Source: Parabacteroides sp900760525
GTDB lineage: Bacteria > Bacteroidota > Bacteroidia > Bacteroidales > Tannerellaceae
Length of the DNA stretch: 64,000 nucleotides
Assembly: GCF_049860805.1 (NCBI RefSeq)
Contig: NZ_CP187555.1
Coordinates: 620,001 to 684,000 of the forward strand
Direction: 5' to 3'
Part shown: piece after piece, positions 20,754-29,728 of the stretch
Layout of the letters: each line of letters opens with the position of its first letter
Position numbering within the stretch: the stretch's first letter is position 1
Program-made: the position numbers and the translations under genes
The notes under the pieces: model-generated
Database searches by the model: none
What the model saw: only the letters and a program-made list of their open reading frames with translations
What the model was told of the DNA's origin: nothing

Positions 20754-23700
20754 AGCCTGGATTCTTTATAGACCGTCCCGTTTTCTCGACAGTACTCTCT
20801 TTGGTGATTGTTATTGTCGGGGTTATCGGGTTGGTGATGTTGCCGGTGGATCAATATCCGCAGATCACGCCGCCGGTTGTGAAGATTAGTGCTTCTTATC
20901 CGGGTGCAAGTGCCATGACGGTTTCGCAGGCCGTTGCGACTCCTATTGAACAGGAACTGAACGGTACGCCGGGTATGATCTATATGCAAAGTAGTAGCTC
21001 CAACTCAGGAGGGTTGACTATCACGGTTACGTTCGATGTGAATGCGAATCCGGATCTTTCGGCCGTAGAGATTCAGAACCGTGTGAAACTGGCGGAATCC
21101 CGTTTGCCGGTAGATGTCGTGCAGAATGGCATCACGGTGGAAAAACAATCAGCCAGCCAGCTGATGACATTGAGCCTGCTTTCGGACGATCCTCGTTTCG
21201 ACGAGATCTATTTGAGTAACTTTGCGACCATCAACGTGCTGGACGTGCTGCGCCGTATTCCCGGTGTAGGCCGTGTCTCGAATATCGGTAGCCGCTATTA
21301 TGGCATGCAGATCTGGGTTTATCCGGATCGCCTGGCAAATATGGGATTGACCGTAAAAGACTTGCAGAATGCTTTGAAAGAGCAAAACAGCGAATCGGCA
21401 GCCGGTGAATTGGGAAAACAACCCGTTTTGGATGTCGACATCACCCTGCCTGTTACTGCCCGCGGACGTTTGTCCACGGTAAAGGAGTTTGAAGATATCG
21501 TAGTCCGTGCCAATCCCGACGGCTCCATCGTTCGTATCCGTGACGTGGCAAGAGTTTCGCTCGAAGCCTCTTCTTATTCGACTGAAAGCGGGTTGAACGG
21601 CAAGAATGCGGCTATCCTCGCCATCTATATGTTGCCGGGAGCCAATGCACTCGAAGTGGCTACGAACGTAAAGGAAGCGATGAAAGAAATCAGTCGGAAC
21701 TTTCCCGAAGGATTGGAATATAAGTTCCCCTTCGACGCAACCGAATATATATCACAGTCTATCCACGAGGTATATAAAACCTTGTTTGAAGCCCTGCTCT
21801 TAGTGGTACTGGTCGTATTCCTGTCCCTGCAGAACTGGCGTGCAGCCCTGATTCCGACAATCGCCGTGCCTATCTCCCTGATCGGAACATTCGGCTTTAT
21901 GCTGGTTATGGGATTTTCGCTCAATATGCTGACGTTGTTAGGCCTGATCCTGGCAATCGGTATTGTGGTGGATGATGCGATCGTCGTCGTGGAAAATGTG
22001 GAACGCCTGATGCACGAAGAACATCTGACGGCACGCGAGGCAACCCATAAAGCCATGCGCGAACTGTCGGGAGCCCTGATCGCTACCTCTATGGTGCTGG
22101 CAGCCGTGTTTGTCCCCGTCAGCTTTCTGAGTGGAATAACCGGAGCCTTGTACCGCCAGTTTTCCATTACGATTGTGGTATCCGTGTTACTGTCCACGGT
22201 CGTGGCGTTGACGCTAAGCCCTGCCATGTGTGCGATTATCCTGCGTCCGAACAGGAAAAAAAAGAATATAGTATTCCGGAAGATCAATATCTGGCTTGCC
22301 AAAGGCAATAACAAATATGTCTACTTACTGGAAAAAGCGATCCGGAACCCGAAGCGCATCCTGGTCGGTTTCGGAATGGTGATCGTATTTATTTTTGTGC
22401 TGAACCGGGTGATTCCGACCAGCTTTATTCCCGAAGAGGACCAGGGATTCTTTACTGTCGAATTGGTAATGCCTGAAGGAGCGACTCTGGAACGCACCCG
22501 CAAAGTCACGGAACGCGCCATTTCTTTCATCGAGAACCTGTCGGCTGTCGCATATGTACAGAACGTAACAGGTAGCAGTACCCGTGTCGGAACATCGCAG
22601 AGCCGTTCCACCTTGACCGTTATCCTGAAACCCTGGGAGGAACGCAAATCATCCGACATGAGAGTGGAAGACGTAATGGAGCAGTGCCGCAAAGAGTTTT
22701 TATACTATCCGGAGATACTGGCCTACTTGAACCGCCCCCCTGTGATACCTGGGCTGGGAGAGAGCGGAGGTCTGGAAATGCAATTGGAAGCCCGTGGCGA
22801 TGCCAGCTGGGATAACCTGGTGGCGGCGACCGACACCTTCATGCTTTATGCATCGAAAGCGCCGGAATTGACAGGCGTGTCATCCGCTTTGCAGTCGGAG
22901 ATACCGCAGCTCTACTTCAATGTAGATCGCGACCGCGCGAAATTCCTCGGTATCCCGCTGACGGATATCTTCTCGACCATGAAAGCCTATCTGGGTTCCG
23001 TCTACGTCAACGACTTCAATATGTTCAACCGTATCTATAAGGTGTATATCCAGGCGGAAGCCCCCTATCGTGCAACGCGCGAAAACCTCGGACTGTTCTT
23101 TGTCCGTGCGCAGAACGGCTCGATGGTCCCGTTGACCGCCTTAGGAACGACCAGCTATACGACCGGACCGGGAACGATCAAGCGCTTCAATATGTTCACG
23201 ACTGCCGCTATCAGTGCCGTTGCCGCTCCCGGATATAGCTCCGGCGAGGCGATGGCCGCTATGCAACGGATTGCCCGCGAGCATCTGCCGGAAAACATCG
23301 GGCTGGAATGGAGCGGACTTTCCTATCAGGAGAAGAAAGCTGGCGGACAGACCGGATTCGTCTTGGCCCTGGTCTTCCTGTTTGTTTTTCTTTTTTTAGC
23401 TGCCCAATATGAAAGCTGGATCGTGCCGATCGCCGTACTGCTTTCCCTGCCGGTTGCGGCGTTGGGGGCATACCTTGGGATATGGGCGACGGGCCTGCAT
23501 AACGATATCTATTTCCAGATCGGATTAGTGACGTTGATCGGCCTGGCGGCAAAAAATGCGATCCTGATCGTCGAGTTTGCCAAAGTGCAGGTCGATTCCG
23601 GTATCGAGGTTACCAAAGCCGCCCTCCATGCCGCCCGGATGCGTTTCCGTCCGATCCTGATGACGTCATTGGCATTCGTTCTGGGCATGCTTCCGATGGT

Positions 23701-23878
23701 ATTGGCAAGCGGACCGGGTTCTGCTTCGCGCCACAGCATCGGTACCGGCGTATTTTTCGGGATGCTGGTCGCCATCACGGTCGGGATTGTTTTGGTTCCC
23801 TTTTTCTTTGTCTTGATTTACAAGATGAAGGCGAAAGTAAGAATGGAACGTATTCTTCGTCGAACAACAAACAAATAA
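20750..23878 (+). CDS. RND multidrug efflux pump, inner-membrane subunit (HAE1, AcrB/MexB-like)
   Basis: A 1042-residue proton-driven transporter of normal AcrB length. Its N-terminus FIDRPVFSTVLSLVIVIVG is family-typical. Two large periplasmic loops separate TM1 from TM2 and TM7 from TM8. The TM4 proton-relay segment LGLILAIGIVVDDAIVVVEN carries the two adjacent aspartates, and the C-terminal half has GLAAKNAILIVEFAK. It should export hydrophobic or amphiphilic drugs, bile salts or dyes; the substrate cannot be deduced. It is translationally coupled to the adaptor and five bases before the outer-membrane factor gene. Confidence 0.95.
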   Translation: MKPGFFIDRPVFSTVLSLVIVIVGVIGLVMLPVDQYPQITPPVVKISASYPGASAMTVSQAVATPIEQELNGTPGMIYMQSSSSNSGGLTITVTFDVNANPDLSAVEIQNRVKLAESRLPVDVVQNGITVEKQSASQLMTLSLLSDDPRFDEIYLSNFATINVLDVLRRIPGVGRVSNIGSRYYGMQIWVYPDRLANMGLTVKDLQNALKEQNSESAAGELGKQPVLDVDITLPVTARGRLSTVKEFEDIVVRANPDGSIVRIRDVARVSLEASSYSTESGLNGKNAAILAIYMLPGANALEVATNVKEAMKEISRNFPEGLEYKFPFDATEYISQSIHEVYKTLFEALLLVVLVVFLSLQNWRAALIPTIAVPISLIGTFGFMLVMGFSLNMLTLLGLILAIGIVVDDAIVVVENVERLMHEEHLTAREATHKAMRELSGALIATSMVLAAVFVPVSFLSGITGALYRQFSITIVVSVLLSTVVALTLSPAMCAIILRPNRKKKNIVFRKINIWLAKGNNKYVYLLEKAIRNPKRILVGFGMVIVFIFVLNRVIPTSFIPEEDQGFFTVELVMPEGATLERTRKVTERAISFIENLSAVAYVQNVTGSSTRVGTSQSRSTLTVILKPWEERKSSDMRVEDVMEQCRKEFLYYPEILAYLNRPPVIPGLGESGGLEMQLEARGDASWDNLVAATDTFMLYASKAPELTGVSSALQSEIPQLYFNVDRDRAKFLGIPLTDIFSTMKAYLGSVYVNDFNMFNRIYKVYIQAEAPYRATRENLGLFFVRAQNGSMVPLTALGTTSYTTGPGTIKRFNMFTTAAISAVAAPGYSSGEAMAAMQRIAREHLPENIGLEWSGLSYQEKKAGGQTGFVLALVFLFVFLFLAAQYESWIVPIAVLLSLPVAALGAYLGIWATGLHNDIYFQIGLVTLIGLAAKNAILIVEFAKVQVDSGIEVTKAALHAARMRFRPILMTSLAFVLGMLPMVLASGPGSASRHSIGTGVFFGMLVAITVGIVLVPFFFVLIYKMKAKVRMERILRRTTNK

Positions 23879-23883
23879 TCACA

Positions 23884-25257
23884 ATGAAACGAAACATCTA
23901 TTATATACTCACGGTCTTGTCCCTCACGCTGGCGCTTTCTTCCTGCAAAATCGGCAAGAAGTACGCCCGTCCGGAACTGGACCTCCCGCAAGAGATCACG
24001 GCAGGGGCGGACACCGCTTCGATCGACAGCATCCCCTGGCAGAGCCTCTACGCCGATACGACTTTGCAGCGCCTGATCACTATAGCTCTCGAACATAACA
24101 AAGATATGAAGATCGCTGCCTCGAAAATCAAGGAGATGGTCGCCTCGAAGCGGATCACCTTTGCCGACCAGTTTCCTGAAATAGGAGCCCGTATCTACGG
24201 ACAGAAGGAACGTCTAAATTACGGAGGCGACACCCCTAAACCCGATCCCGAATACGGAGCCAAGCTGACCCTCTCGTGGGAGCTGGACCTCTGGGGAAAC
24301 CTTCGCTGGGCAAACGAAGCGGGGATTGCCGCCTACCTGCAATCAGTGGAAGCGCGCCGCGCCTTGCAGATGACCTTGGTGGCGGAAGTGGCTGCCGCCT
24401 ATTACGAACTGTGCGCGCTCGATCAGGAGCAGGACATCGTGCGTCACACGTTAGCTGCCCGCCGCGAAGGTATCCGCCTTGCCAAACTGCGTTTTGAAGG
24501 CGGCCTGACATCCGAGACATCCTATAGTCAGGCACAGGTGGAACTGGCCCGTACGGAAACCCTGCTTCCTTCGATCGAGCGGAAAATCCGGATTAAGGAG
24601 AGCGAACTCTCTTTCCTGCTCGGCCGGTATCCGGGGGATATCCCGCGCGGATTGCCTTTCGACGAACAACACTTGCCGGAAACATTGCCGGTCGGTTTGC
24701 CCTCTTCCCTGCTTGAACGGCGTCCGGATATGCGGCAGGCTGAACAGAAGCTGCGCGAAGCGAATGCCCGGGTAGGGATAGCCCAGACCGACCTCTTCCC
24801 GAAGATCAGCCTGACCGGTAACTTAGGCTTTGAGAACGAGGAACTGACGAATTTCATCAAGAGTCCCGCCTGGCTTCTTGCTGGCGACTTGTTGCAACCG
24901 TTGTTCGCGATGGGCAAGAACAAAGCGAAGCTGAAAGCGGCCCGTGCGCGCTACGAACAGGAGGTATATAACTACCAGAAAAGCGTGCTCGGCGCCTTCA
25001 AGGAAGTCAATAATGCGATCGTCACGATCCGCAAAGCAAAGGAGGTTCGCCGTTCATACGAGAAATTGCTCAAGGCGGCCGATACCTATCTCCAGCTGGC
25101 CCAATTGCAATACATCAATGGTGTCATCAGCTACATGGACGTGCTGGACGCCCAGCGTGGTTTTCTCGAGGCGCAACTGAGCTTGAACAGGGGGATGCTG
25201 GACGAACTGTTGTCGGCGGTCTACCTTTACAAAGCGTTAGGGGGCGGCTGGGAATAG
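23884..25257 (+). CDS. RND efflux outer-membrane channel (OprM/TolC family), lipoprotein
   Basis: A 457-residue outer-membrane factor. The signal peptide has a lipobox LALSSC (cysteine about residue 21), then KIGKKYARPELDLPQ, the usual start of NodT/OprM proteins. Two TolC-type repeats with long helices follow; SLLERRPDMRQAEQKLREAN and AQTDLFPKISLTGNLGF are family signatures. It forms the trimeric exit duct of the pump encoded just upstream. No terminator hairpin is obvious directly after the stop. Confidence 0.94.
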   Translation: MKRNIYYILTVLSLTLALSSCKIGKKYARPELDLPQEITAGADTASIDSIPWQSLYADTTLQRLITIALEHNKDMKIAASKIKEMVASKRITFADQFPEIGARIYGQKERLNYGGDTPKPDPEYGAKLTLSWELDLWGNLRWANEAGIAAYLQSVEARRALQMTLVAEVAAAYYELCALDQEQDIVRHTLAARREGIRLAKLRFEGGLTSETSYSQAQVELARTETLLPSIERKIRIKESELSFLLGRYPGDIPRGLPFDEQHLPETLPVGLPSSLLERRPDMRQAEQKLREANARVGIAQTDLFPKISLTGNLGFENEELTNFIKSPAWLLAGDLLQPLFAMGKNKAKLKAARARYEQEVYNYQKSVLGAFKEVNNAIVTIRKAKEVRRSYEKLLKAADTYLQLAQLQYINGVISYMDVLDAQRGFLEAQLSLNRGMLDELLSAVYLYKALGGGWE

Positions 25258-25289
25258 GTTTAATCCTGTAGGGGCAGGTTCCAAACCTA

Positions 25290-25606
25290 GGGCAACCGCA
25301 CCAAATCCAGCAGTAACAAATCTTTATTTTCATGGAGAGAAAAACCCGTTTTTGTCCCGAATAATTCTTTCTTAAGTGCCTGCTAATTCTGTAATCGGTG
25401 TCAGTGATTTTATAATCAGTGGTTGTGATTATATAATTGCTGGCACTGATTTTATAATCACTGGCACTGATTACAGAATTGATAGGCACTCCGATGTTTT
25501 TTTATGCCTATATAAATAAGTTTTCTTGTAGCAGGGATAGATTATTCCTTGAATTATGTAGCCCATAAGATCGTATCGCTTAAAAATGAATTTGGTGCGG
25601 TCGCCC
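25290..25606. repeat. About 317-bp element bounded by 17-base inverted repeats, containing a 21-base tandem repeat
   Basis: GGGCAACCGCACCAAAT (25290-25306) and ATTTGGTGCGGTCGCCC (25590-25606) are inverted copies with one mismatch. A direct repeat TTCCAAACC lies just outside each end (25279-25287, 25609-25617). Inside are four 21-base units and a second pair of inverted arms (25377-25396 and 25470-25489, two mismatches in 20). No transposase is encoded. It looks like a non-autonomous repeat or a large RNA/DNA structure between the efflux operon and metA. Confidence 0.6.
25391..25474. repeat. Four tandem 21-base units
   Basis: Units at 25391, 25412, 25433 and 25454 follow the pattern (A/G)TAAT(C/T)(G/A/C)-(G/C)TG-(T/G)(C/T)-(A/G/C)-(G/C)TGATT-(T/A). 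On the minus strand they read as degenerate heptapeptides (such as SASDYKI and TTTDYKI), but no start signal supports translation. 21 bases is two helical turns, so a protein array on one DNA face is possible. Confidence 0.65.
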
Positions 25607-25648
25607 TGTTCCAAACCAGTCCGATTGTGTCAATGAAAAAAATCTCAT

Positions 25649-25656
25649 TATCTTTG
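25649..25656 (+). promoter_or_regulatory. -7 box of the metA promoter
   Basis: TATCTTTG lies 30 bases upstream of the ATG at 25686, a full consensus match. Confidence 0.6.
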
Positions 25657-25685
25657 TGTCCTATATCAATAATCAAGGAAATAAG

Positions 25686-26618
25686 ATGCCTTTAAACCTA
25701 CAGAAAAACTTACCAGCCGTTGAGCTGTTGAAGAAAGAGCACATTTTTGTGATGGACTCGTTGCGTGCGTCTGAACAGGACATCCGTCCGCTGCGTGTGG
25801 TTGTGCTGAACCTGATGCCGCTGAAGATCACGACGGAGACGGACCTTGTGCGCCTCCTGAGTAACACCCCCCTGCAAGTAGAGCTTGACTTTATGAAGAT
25901 AAAGGGCCATACTCCCAAGAACACCCCGATCGAGCATATGCAGGAGTTTTATAAAGATTTCGACGAGATGAAGGGTGACTACTACGACGGTATGATCATC
26001 ACCGGCGCCCCTGTAGAGCAGATGCCTTTCGAGGAGGTGAGCTATTGGGAGGAAGTGACCGAGATATTCGACTGGGCACGTACACATGTGACATCCACCT
26101 TATATATCTGTTGGGCGGCGCAGGCCGGGTTGTACCATTTCTATGGTGTGCCTAAATACGACCTGCCGGCCAAGATGTTCGGCGTGTTCCGGCATACGTT
26201 GCGCGAGCCTTACGTGCCGATCTTCCGTGGCTTCGACGACGAGTTTTATGTGCCGCACAGCCGGCATACGGAAATCCGCCGCGAAGATGTGATGAAAGTG
26301 CCCGAACTGACACTCTTGTCCGAGAGCGAGGAATCCGGCGTTTATATGGCGATGGCGCGCGGGGGACGTGAGTTTTTTATCACCGGGCATTCCGAATATT
26401 CGCCTTATACGCTGAACGACGAGTATATGCGTGACGTAAACAAGGGATTGCCCATTGCCGTTCCCCGCAATTATTACCGCAATAACAATCCCGCCCTCGG
26501 CCCGGTAGTTCGCTGGCGTGGCCATGCCAATCTGTTGTTCACCAACTGGCTGAACTATTACATCTACCAGGAAACCCCGTTCCGCATCGAGGATATCAGC
26601 AAGTTGGGGGATTTGTAA
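25686..26618 (+). CDS. metA: Homoserine O-acyltransferase of the MetA family, probably acetyl-CoA dependent
   Basis: A 310-residue enzyme activating homoserine for methionine synthesis. The catalytic cysteine is Cys142 in LYICWAAQAGLYHF; the histidine region is ITGHSEYSP; VPHSRHTEIR is also conserved. Position 111 is glutamate (ITGAPVEQ). In characterised MetA proteins Gly111 goes with succinyl-CoA use and Glu111 with acetyl-CoA use, so this enzyme is predicted to be an O-acetyltransferase despite the usual name homoserine O-succinyltransferase. I chose the ATG at 25686 (MPLNLQKNLPA); an upstream GTG in frame at 25656 overlaps the -7 box. Confidence 0.92.
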   Translation: MPLNLQKNLPAVELLKKEHIFVMDSLRASEQDIRPLRVVVLNLMPLKITTETDLVRLLSNTPLQVELDFMKIKGHTPKNTPIEHMQEFYKDFDEMKGDYYDGMIITGAPVEQMPFEEVSYWEEVTEIFDWARTHVTSTLYICWAAQAGLYHFYGVPKYDLPAKMFGVFRHTLREPYVPIFRGFDDEFYVPHSRHTEIRREDVMKVPELTLLSESEESGVYMAMARGGREFFITGHSEYSPYTLNDEYMRDVNKGLPIAVPRNYYRNNNPALGPVVRWRGHANLLFTNWLNYYIYQETPFRIEDISKLGDL

Positions 26619-26641
26619 TTAAGGAATAATGTGAATAATTA

Positions 26642-26734
26642 AATGATGATTTATCAGTGTGATTATATTGACGGTGTCTTAGGGCTTACAGATCTAAGAT
26701 ATTGTCGCTGTTAACATACCCATAAATCATCATT
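26642..26734. repeat. 13-base inverted repeat between metA and the U32 peptidase gene
   Basis: AATGATGATTTAT (26642-26654) and ATAAATCATCATT (26722-26734) are perfect inverted copies separated by 67 bases. They could form a weak stem in the leader of the downstream gene; no T-tract follows, so it is not a clear terminator. Confidence 0.4.
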
Positions 26735-26770
26735 CATGTTTTATATCAGACAGTACATAACAACAACATT

Positions 26771-28600
26771 ATGCAAACAAAATCCCGTCCCATAGAACTT
26801 CTCTCACCCGCCAAAGATCTCAATTGCGGGATCGAAGCTATCAATCATGGAGCTGACGCCGTCTATATCGGCGCCCCTAAGTTCGGTGCCCGCGCTGCTG
26901 CCGGCAACTCTTTGGAAGATATACGCGCGCTTTGCGAGTATGCACACCTGTACGACGCCCGCATCTACGTTACGCTTAATACGATCCTGATGGACGAAGA
27001 GCTGGACGAGGCCGAACGGATGATCTGGGACCTTTGGCGCGCCGGGACGGATGCCTTGATCGTCCAGGATATGGGGATCACCCGGCTGAACCTGCCGCCT
27101 ATCCCGCTTCACGCCAGCACACAAACGGACAACCGCACGCCGGAAAAAGTCCGCTTCCTCGAAGCAGCCGGCTTTACGCAGGTCGTCCTCGCACGTGAAC
27201 TGTCGCTCAACGAGATACGCAGGATCGCGGCAGCAACCACCGTCCCCCTGGAAGTATTCGTGCACGGCGCCCTGTGTGTCAGTTACAGCGGACAGTGTTA
27301 CCTGAGTGCCGCCCTGAGCGGGCGCAGCGCCAATCGTGGTGAATGCGCCCAATACTGCCGCCTGCCCTACACGATGGTCGATGCTGCCGGGACGGAAATT
27401 GTCTGCAACAAGCATCTACTTTCGCTCAGGGACATGAACCGTTCCGGCCAGCTGGAGGCTCTGCTGGATGCCGGCGTCTCTTCCTTCAAGATCGAAGGGC
27501 GGTTGAAAGATGTCGACTATGTGAAGAATATCACGGCTTGTTACCGGAAAAAATTAGACGCAATCCTGTCCCGCCGCCCCGAATACCGTCGCGCCTCTGC
27601 CGGACGAAGCATCTATACGTTCGAGCCGGTAGCCGAAAAGAGCTTTAACCGCGGTTTCACTCCCTTCCTGCTGGAAGGGCGGACGGCGGATATTACCGCT
27701 TTCGATACGCCCAAATCCTTAGGCGAACCCGTCGGAACGGTCAAGGAGATCAAAGGTAATTCCTTTACCGTGGCCGGACTGAAGCAGTTGAACAACGGCG
27801 ACGGTCTTGTCTTCTTCAACAAGAAAGGCGAGTTGGAAGGTTTTCGCGTGAACCGGGTGGAGGCAAATCGGGTGTTCCCGTTGGATATGCCGCAGCTTAC
27901 CCCCAAAACTCCGCTCTACCGCAATTTCGACCAGGCTTTCGACAAACTGCTCGCCAAGCCTTCGGCCGAACGCAAATTGTCCGTCAGGATCGAGTTTCTC
28001 GACAACCCCTTTGGTTTTACGCTCTGCATGGAGGATGAGACAGGCGCGCGGATCATGCTGACCGAGCCGTTTGCGAAGAAACTGGCCCGCCGTGAGCAGC
28101 AAGACAATATCCGCACACAGCTTTCCAAGTTGGGGAATACGCCGTTCGAAGCATCCGAAGTCACAGTCGGCCTGTCTGAAAACTGGTTCGTCCCCTCCTC
28201 CCTGCTCGCCGATATGCGCCGGGCAGGAGTGGAGAAACTGTTGGAAGCCCGCCGCGTCCGCTATCCCCGGGAGACGGTGAAACGCGTGCAGCCGTCGGAG
28301 GTAACGCCCTTTCCCGAAAACAGCTTGACCTATTTGGGAAATGTCGCCAACGCGAAAGCCCGCTCGTTCTACCAGGACCACGGGGTGGAGCAGGTCGACC
28401 CGGCCTTTGAACTCTCTCCCCGGAAAGACGTTCCGCTGATGTTCTCCAAACACTGCCTGCGCTACAGCATGGGCTGGTGTCCTACTTATCAGAAGAACAA
28501 GTCCCCCTACAAGGAGCCCTATTATCTGCTTTATAAAGATACGCGCCTCCGCCTGCAGTTCGACTGCAAGCATTGCCAGATGCTGGTATTTGAAAGTTGA
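26771..28600 (+). CDS. U32-family peptidase-like protein (RlhA/TrhP-like)
   Basis: A 609-residue cytoplasmic protein of the U32 family. The N-terminal TIM-barrel-like domain begins IELLSPAKDLNCGIEAINHGADAVYIG, and the cysteine-containing signature HGALCVSYSGQCYLSAAL / RGECAQYC marks the family. Although named collagenases, characterised long members (RlhA, TrhP) hydroxylate rRNA or tRNA, and the cysteines may bind an iron-sulfur cluster. The C-terminal extension with CLRYSMGWCPTY and CKHCQ fits the long RlhA-like branch. It overlaps the region upstream of the cyclophilin gene by a few bases at most. The exact RNA target is unknown. Confidence 0.8.
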   Translation: MQTKSRPIELLSPAKDLNCGIEAINHGADAVYIGAPKFGARAAAGNSLEDIRALCEYAHLYDARIYVTLNTILMDEELDEAERMIWDLWRAGTDALIVQDMGITRLNLPPIPLHASTQTDNRTPEKVRFLEAAGFTQVVLARELSLNEIRRIAAATTVPLEVFVHGALCVSYSGQCYLSAALSGRSANRGECAQYCRLPYTMVDAAGTEIVCNKHLLSLRDMNRSGQLEALLDAGVSSFKIEGRLKDVDYVKNITACYRKKLDAILSRRPEYRRASAGRSIYTFEPVAEKSFNRGFTPFLLEGRTADITAFDTPKSLGEPVGTVKEIKGNSFTVAGLKQLNNGDGLVFFNKKGELEGFRVNRVEANRVFPLDMPQLTPKTPLYRNFDQAFDKLLAKPSAERKLSVRIEFLDNPFGFTLCMEDETGARIMLTEPFAKKLARREQQDNIRTQLSKLGNTPFEASEVTVGLSENWFVPSSLLADMRRAGVEKLLEARRVRYPRETVKRVQPSEVTPFPENSLTYLGNVANAKARSFYQDHGVEQVDPAFELSPRKDVPLMFSKHCLRYSMGWCPTYQKNKSPYKEPYYLLYKDTRLRLQFDCKHCQMLVFES

Positions 28601-28619
28601 AAGTTTAAAATTTAAAGTT

Positions 28620-29435
28620 ATGAGAACACTATTATTGCTTTGTTTGTCTTTGTTGACTTTGGCCTCCTGTGCAGAGAAGCCGTTGGATCCGGATAAGCCG
28701 GTTTATGTAACGGTCCGCACCTCGATGGGAGACGTAACCGTCCTGCTCTATGACGATACACCTTTGCATCGCGACAATTTCATCAAGCTCTGCCAGGCAG
28801 GCGAGTATGAAGGGATGTTGTTCCACCGCATTATCAAGGATTTTGTCGTACAGGGTGGCGATCCGGCCAGTAAAGCGCATGAACCCGGTGTGCTTTATGG
28901 CGACGGCGACGGAGGCTATACCGTCCCGGCCGAGATCTTACCCCATCATTTTAACAAACGCGGCGCTCTGATCGATGCGAAAGAAACCGACGACGTGAAT
29001 ATAGAACGTGCTTCCGCCGGCACACAATTTTGTTTCGTCCAGGGAAAGAAGCTGACGGATGAAGAGCTGGTGCAGAAAGAAACCCGCATCAACGAGATAC
29101 GCCGTAACTGGTTGTTCTATAAATTTCAGGATCGCCTGAAGAAACAGGAACCGTCCTTAGCCGCCGACTCGATGAAGACGGAGCTGGAGAACCGGGCGCT
29201 CGTCATGTTGGAAGATACGCTTGAAGTGCTGGGATATTACACGATCCCTGCCGACCGCCGCGAGATTTATAAGAATGTCGGTGGCGTTCCGCATCTGGAT
29301 GGCTCGGTGACGATCTTCGGCGAAGTGGTGGACGGCTTCGATATAGTCGAGAAGATGTCGCTTGTCAAGACCGATAAAAACGACCGCCCGGTGAAAGATG
29401 TCATGATCCGTTCGACTAAAGTATTCCAGAAATAG
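28620..29435 (+). CDS. Cyclophilin-type peptidyl-prolyl isomerase, lipoprotein
   Basis: A 271-residue protein starting MRTLLLLCLSLLTLASC, a lipoprotein signal with lipobox LASC; I prefer this ATG to one ten codons upstream. The cyclophilin fold is visible as VTVRTSMGDVTVLLYDDTPL, FHRIIKDFVVQGGDP, AGTQFCFVQG and VTIFGEVVDGFDIVEKM. It contains an insertion of about 80 residues (KKLTDEELVQKETRINEIRR onward) between the active-site strands, common in Bacteroidetes homologues. It probably catalyses proline isomerisation during folding in the periplasm. Confidence 0.9.
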   Translation: MRTLLLLCLSLLTLASCAEKPLDPDKPVYVTVRTSMGDVTVLLYDDTPLHRDNFIKLCQAGEYEGMLFHRIIKDFVVQGGDPASKAHEPGVLYGDGDGGYTVPAEILPHHFNKRGALIDAKETDDVNIERASAGTQFCFVQGKKLTDEELVQKETRINEIRRNWLFYKFQDRLKKQEPSLAADSMKTELENRALVMLEDTLEVLGYYTIPADRREIYKNVGGVPHLDGSVTIFGEVVDGFDIVEKMSLVKTDKNDRPVKDVMIRSTKVFQK

Positions 29436-29728
29436 ATGAAAACTGTGTTTTTCATGAAAAGTTGCGCCACGAACCGGCTTCTGTTTATGCAAAACACTTG
29501 GATGTGGAAACCAAGCACCTGCATGGCGTCATGTATGCCCTCACAGGAATGAGCTTTCTCGAATGGCAGCGCCGTTATCTGTTGTTGATGGCAAAAGAAC
29601 TGTTGCGCGACACGGATATGAACTGTCTGGAGATCGCCCGTTTCATGCATTTCGGGAGCAACACGGCTTTTAGCCAATGGCTGGTTCCGCTTCTGGGCTG
29701 CCATCCGTCGGAATGGCGCAAATTATAG
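29436..29728 (+). pseudogene. Truncated AraC-family regulator (DNA-binding domain only)
   Basis: The frame from about 29438 reads HEKLRHEPASVYAKHL, then HLHGVMYALTGMSFLEWQRR and IARFMHFGSNTAFSQWLVPL, ending HPSEWRKL. This is an AraC-type double helix-turn-helix domain. No N-terminal domain and no good start codon precede it (the first in-frame candidate is TTG at 29462), and it begins at once after the cyclophilin stop. Its last 59 bases overlap the converging wbuC gene. Probably a degraded regulator. Confidence 0.7.

Noticed and set aside
25391..25474. Possible CRISPR array
   Set aside because: Units are contiguous 21-mers without spacers, and no cas genes are present in the window.
25127..25489. 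A 120-codon minus-strand frame with heptapeptide repeats
   Set aside because: The repeats reflect the 21-base DNA repeat; the frame then runs antisense into the outer-membrane factor gene.
27719..28573. A 284-codon frame antisense to the U32 peptidase gene
   Set aside because: Mirror of the real reading frame with no family motif.
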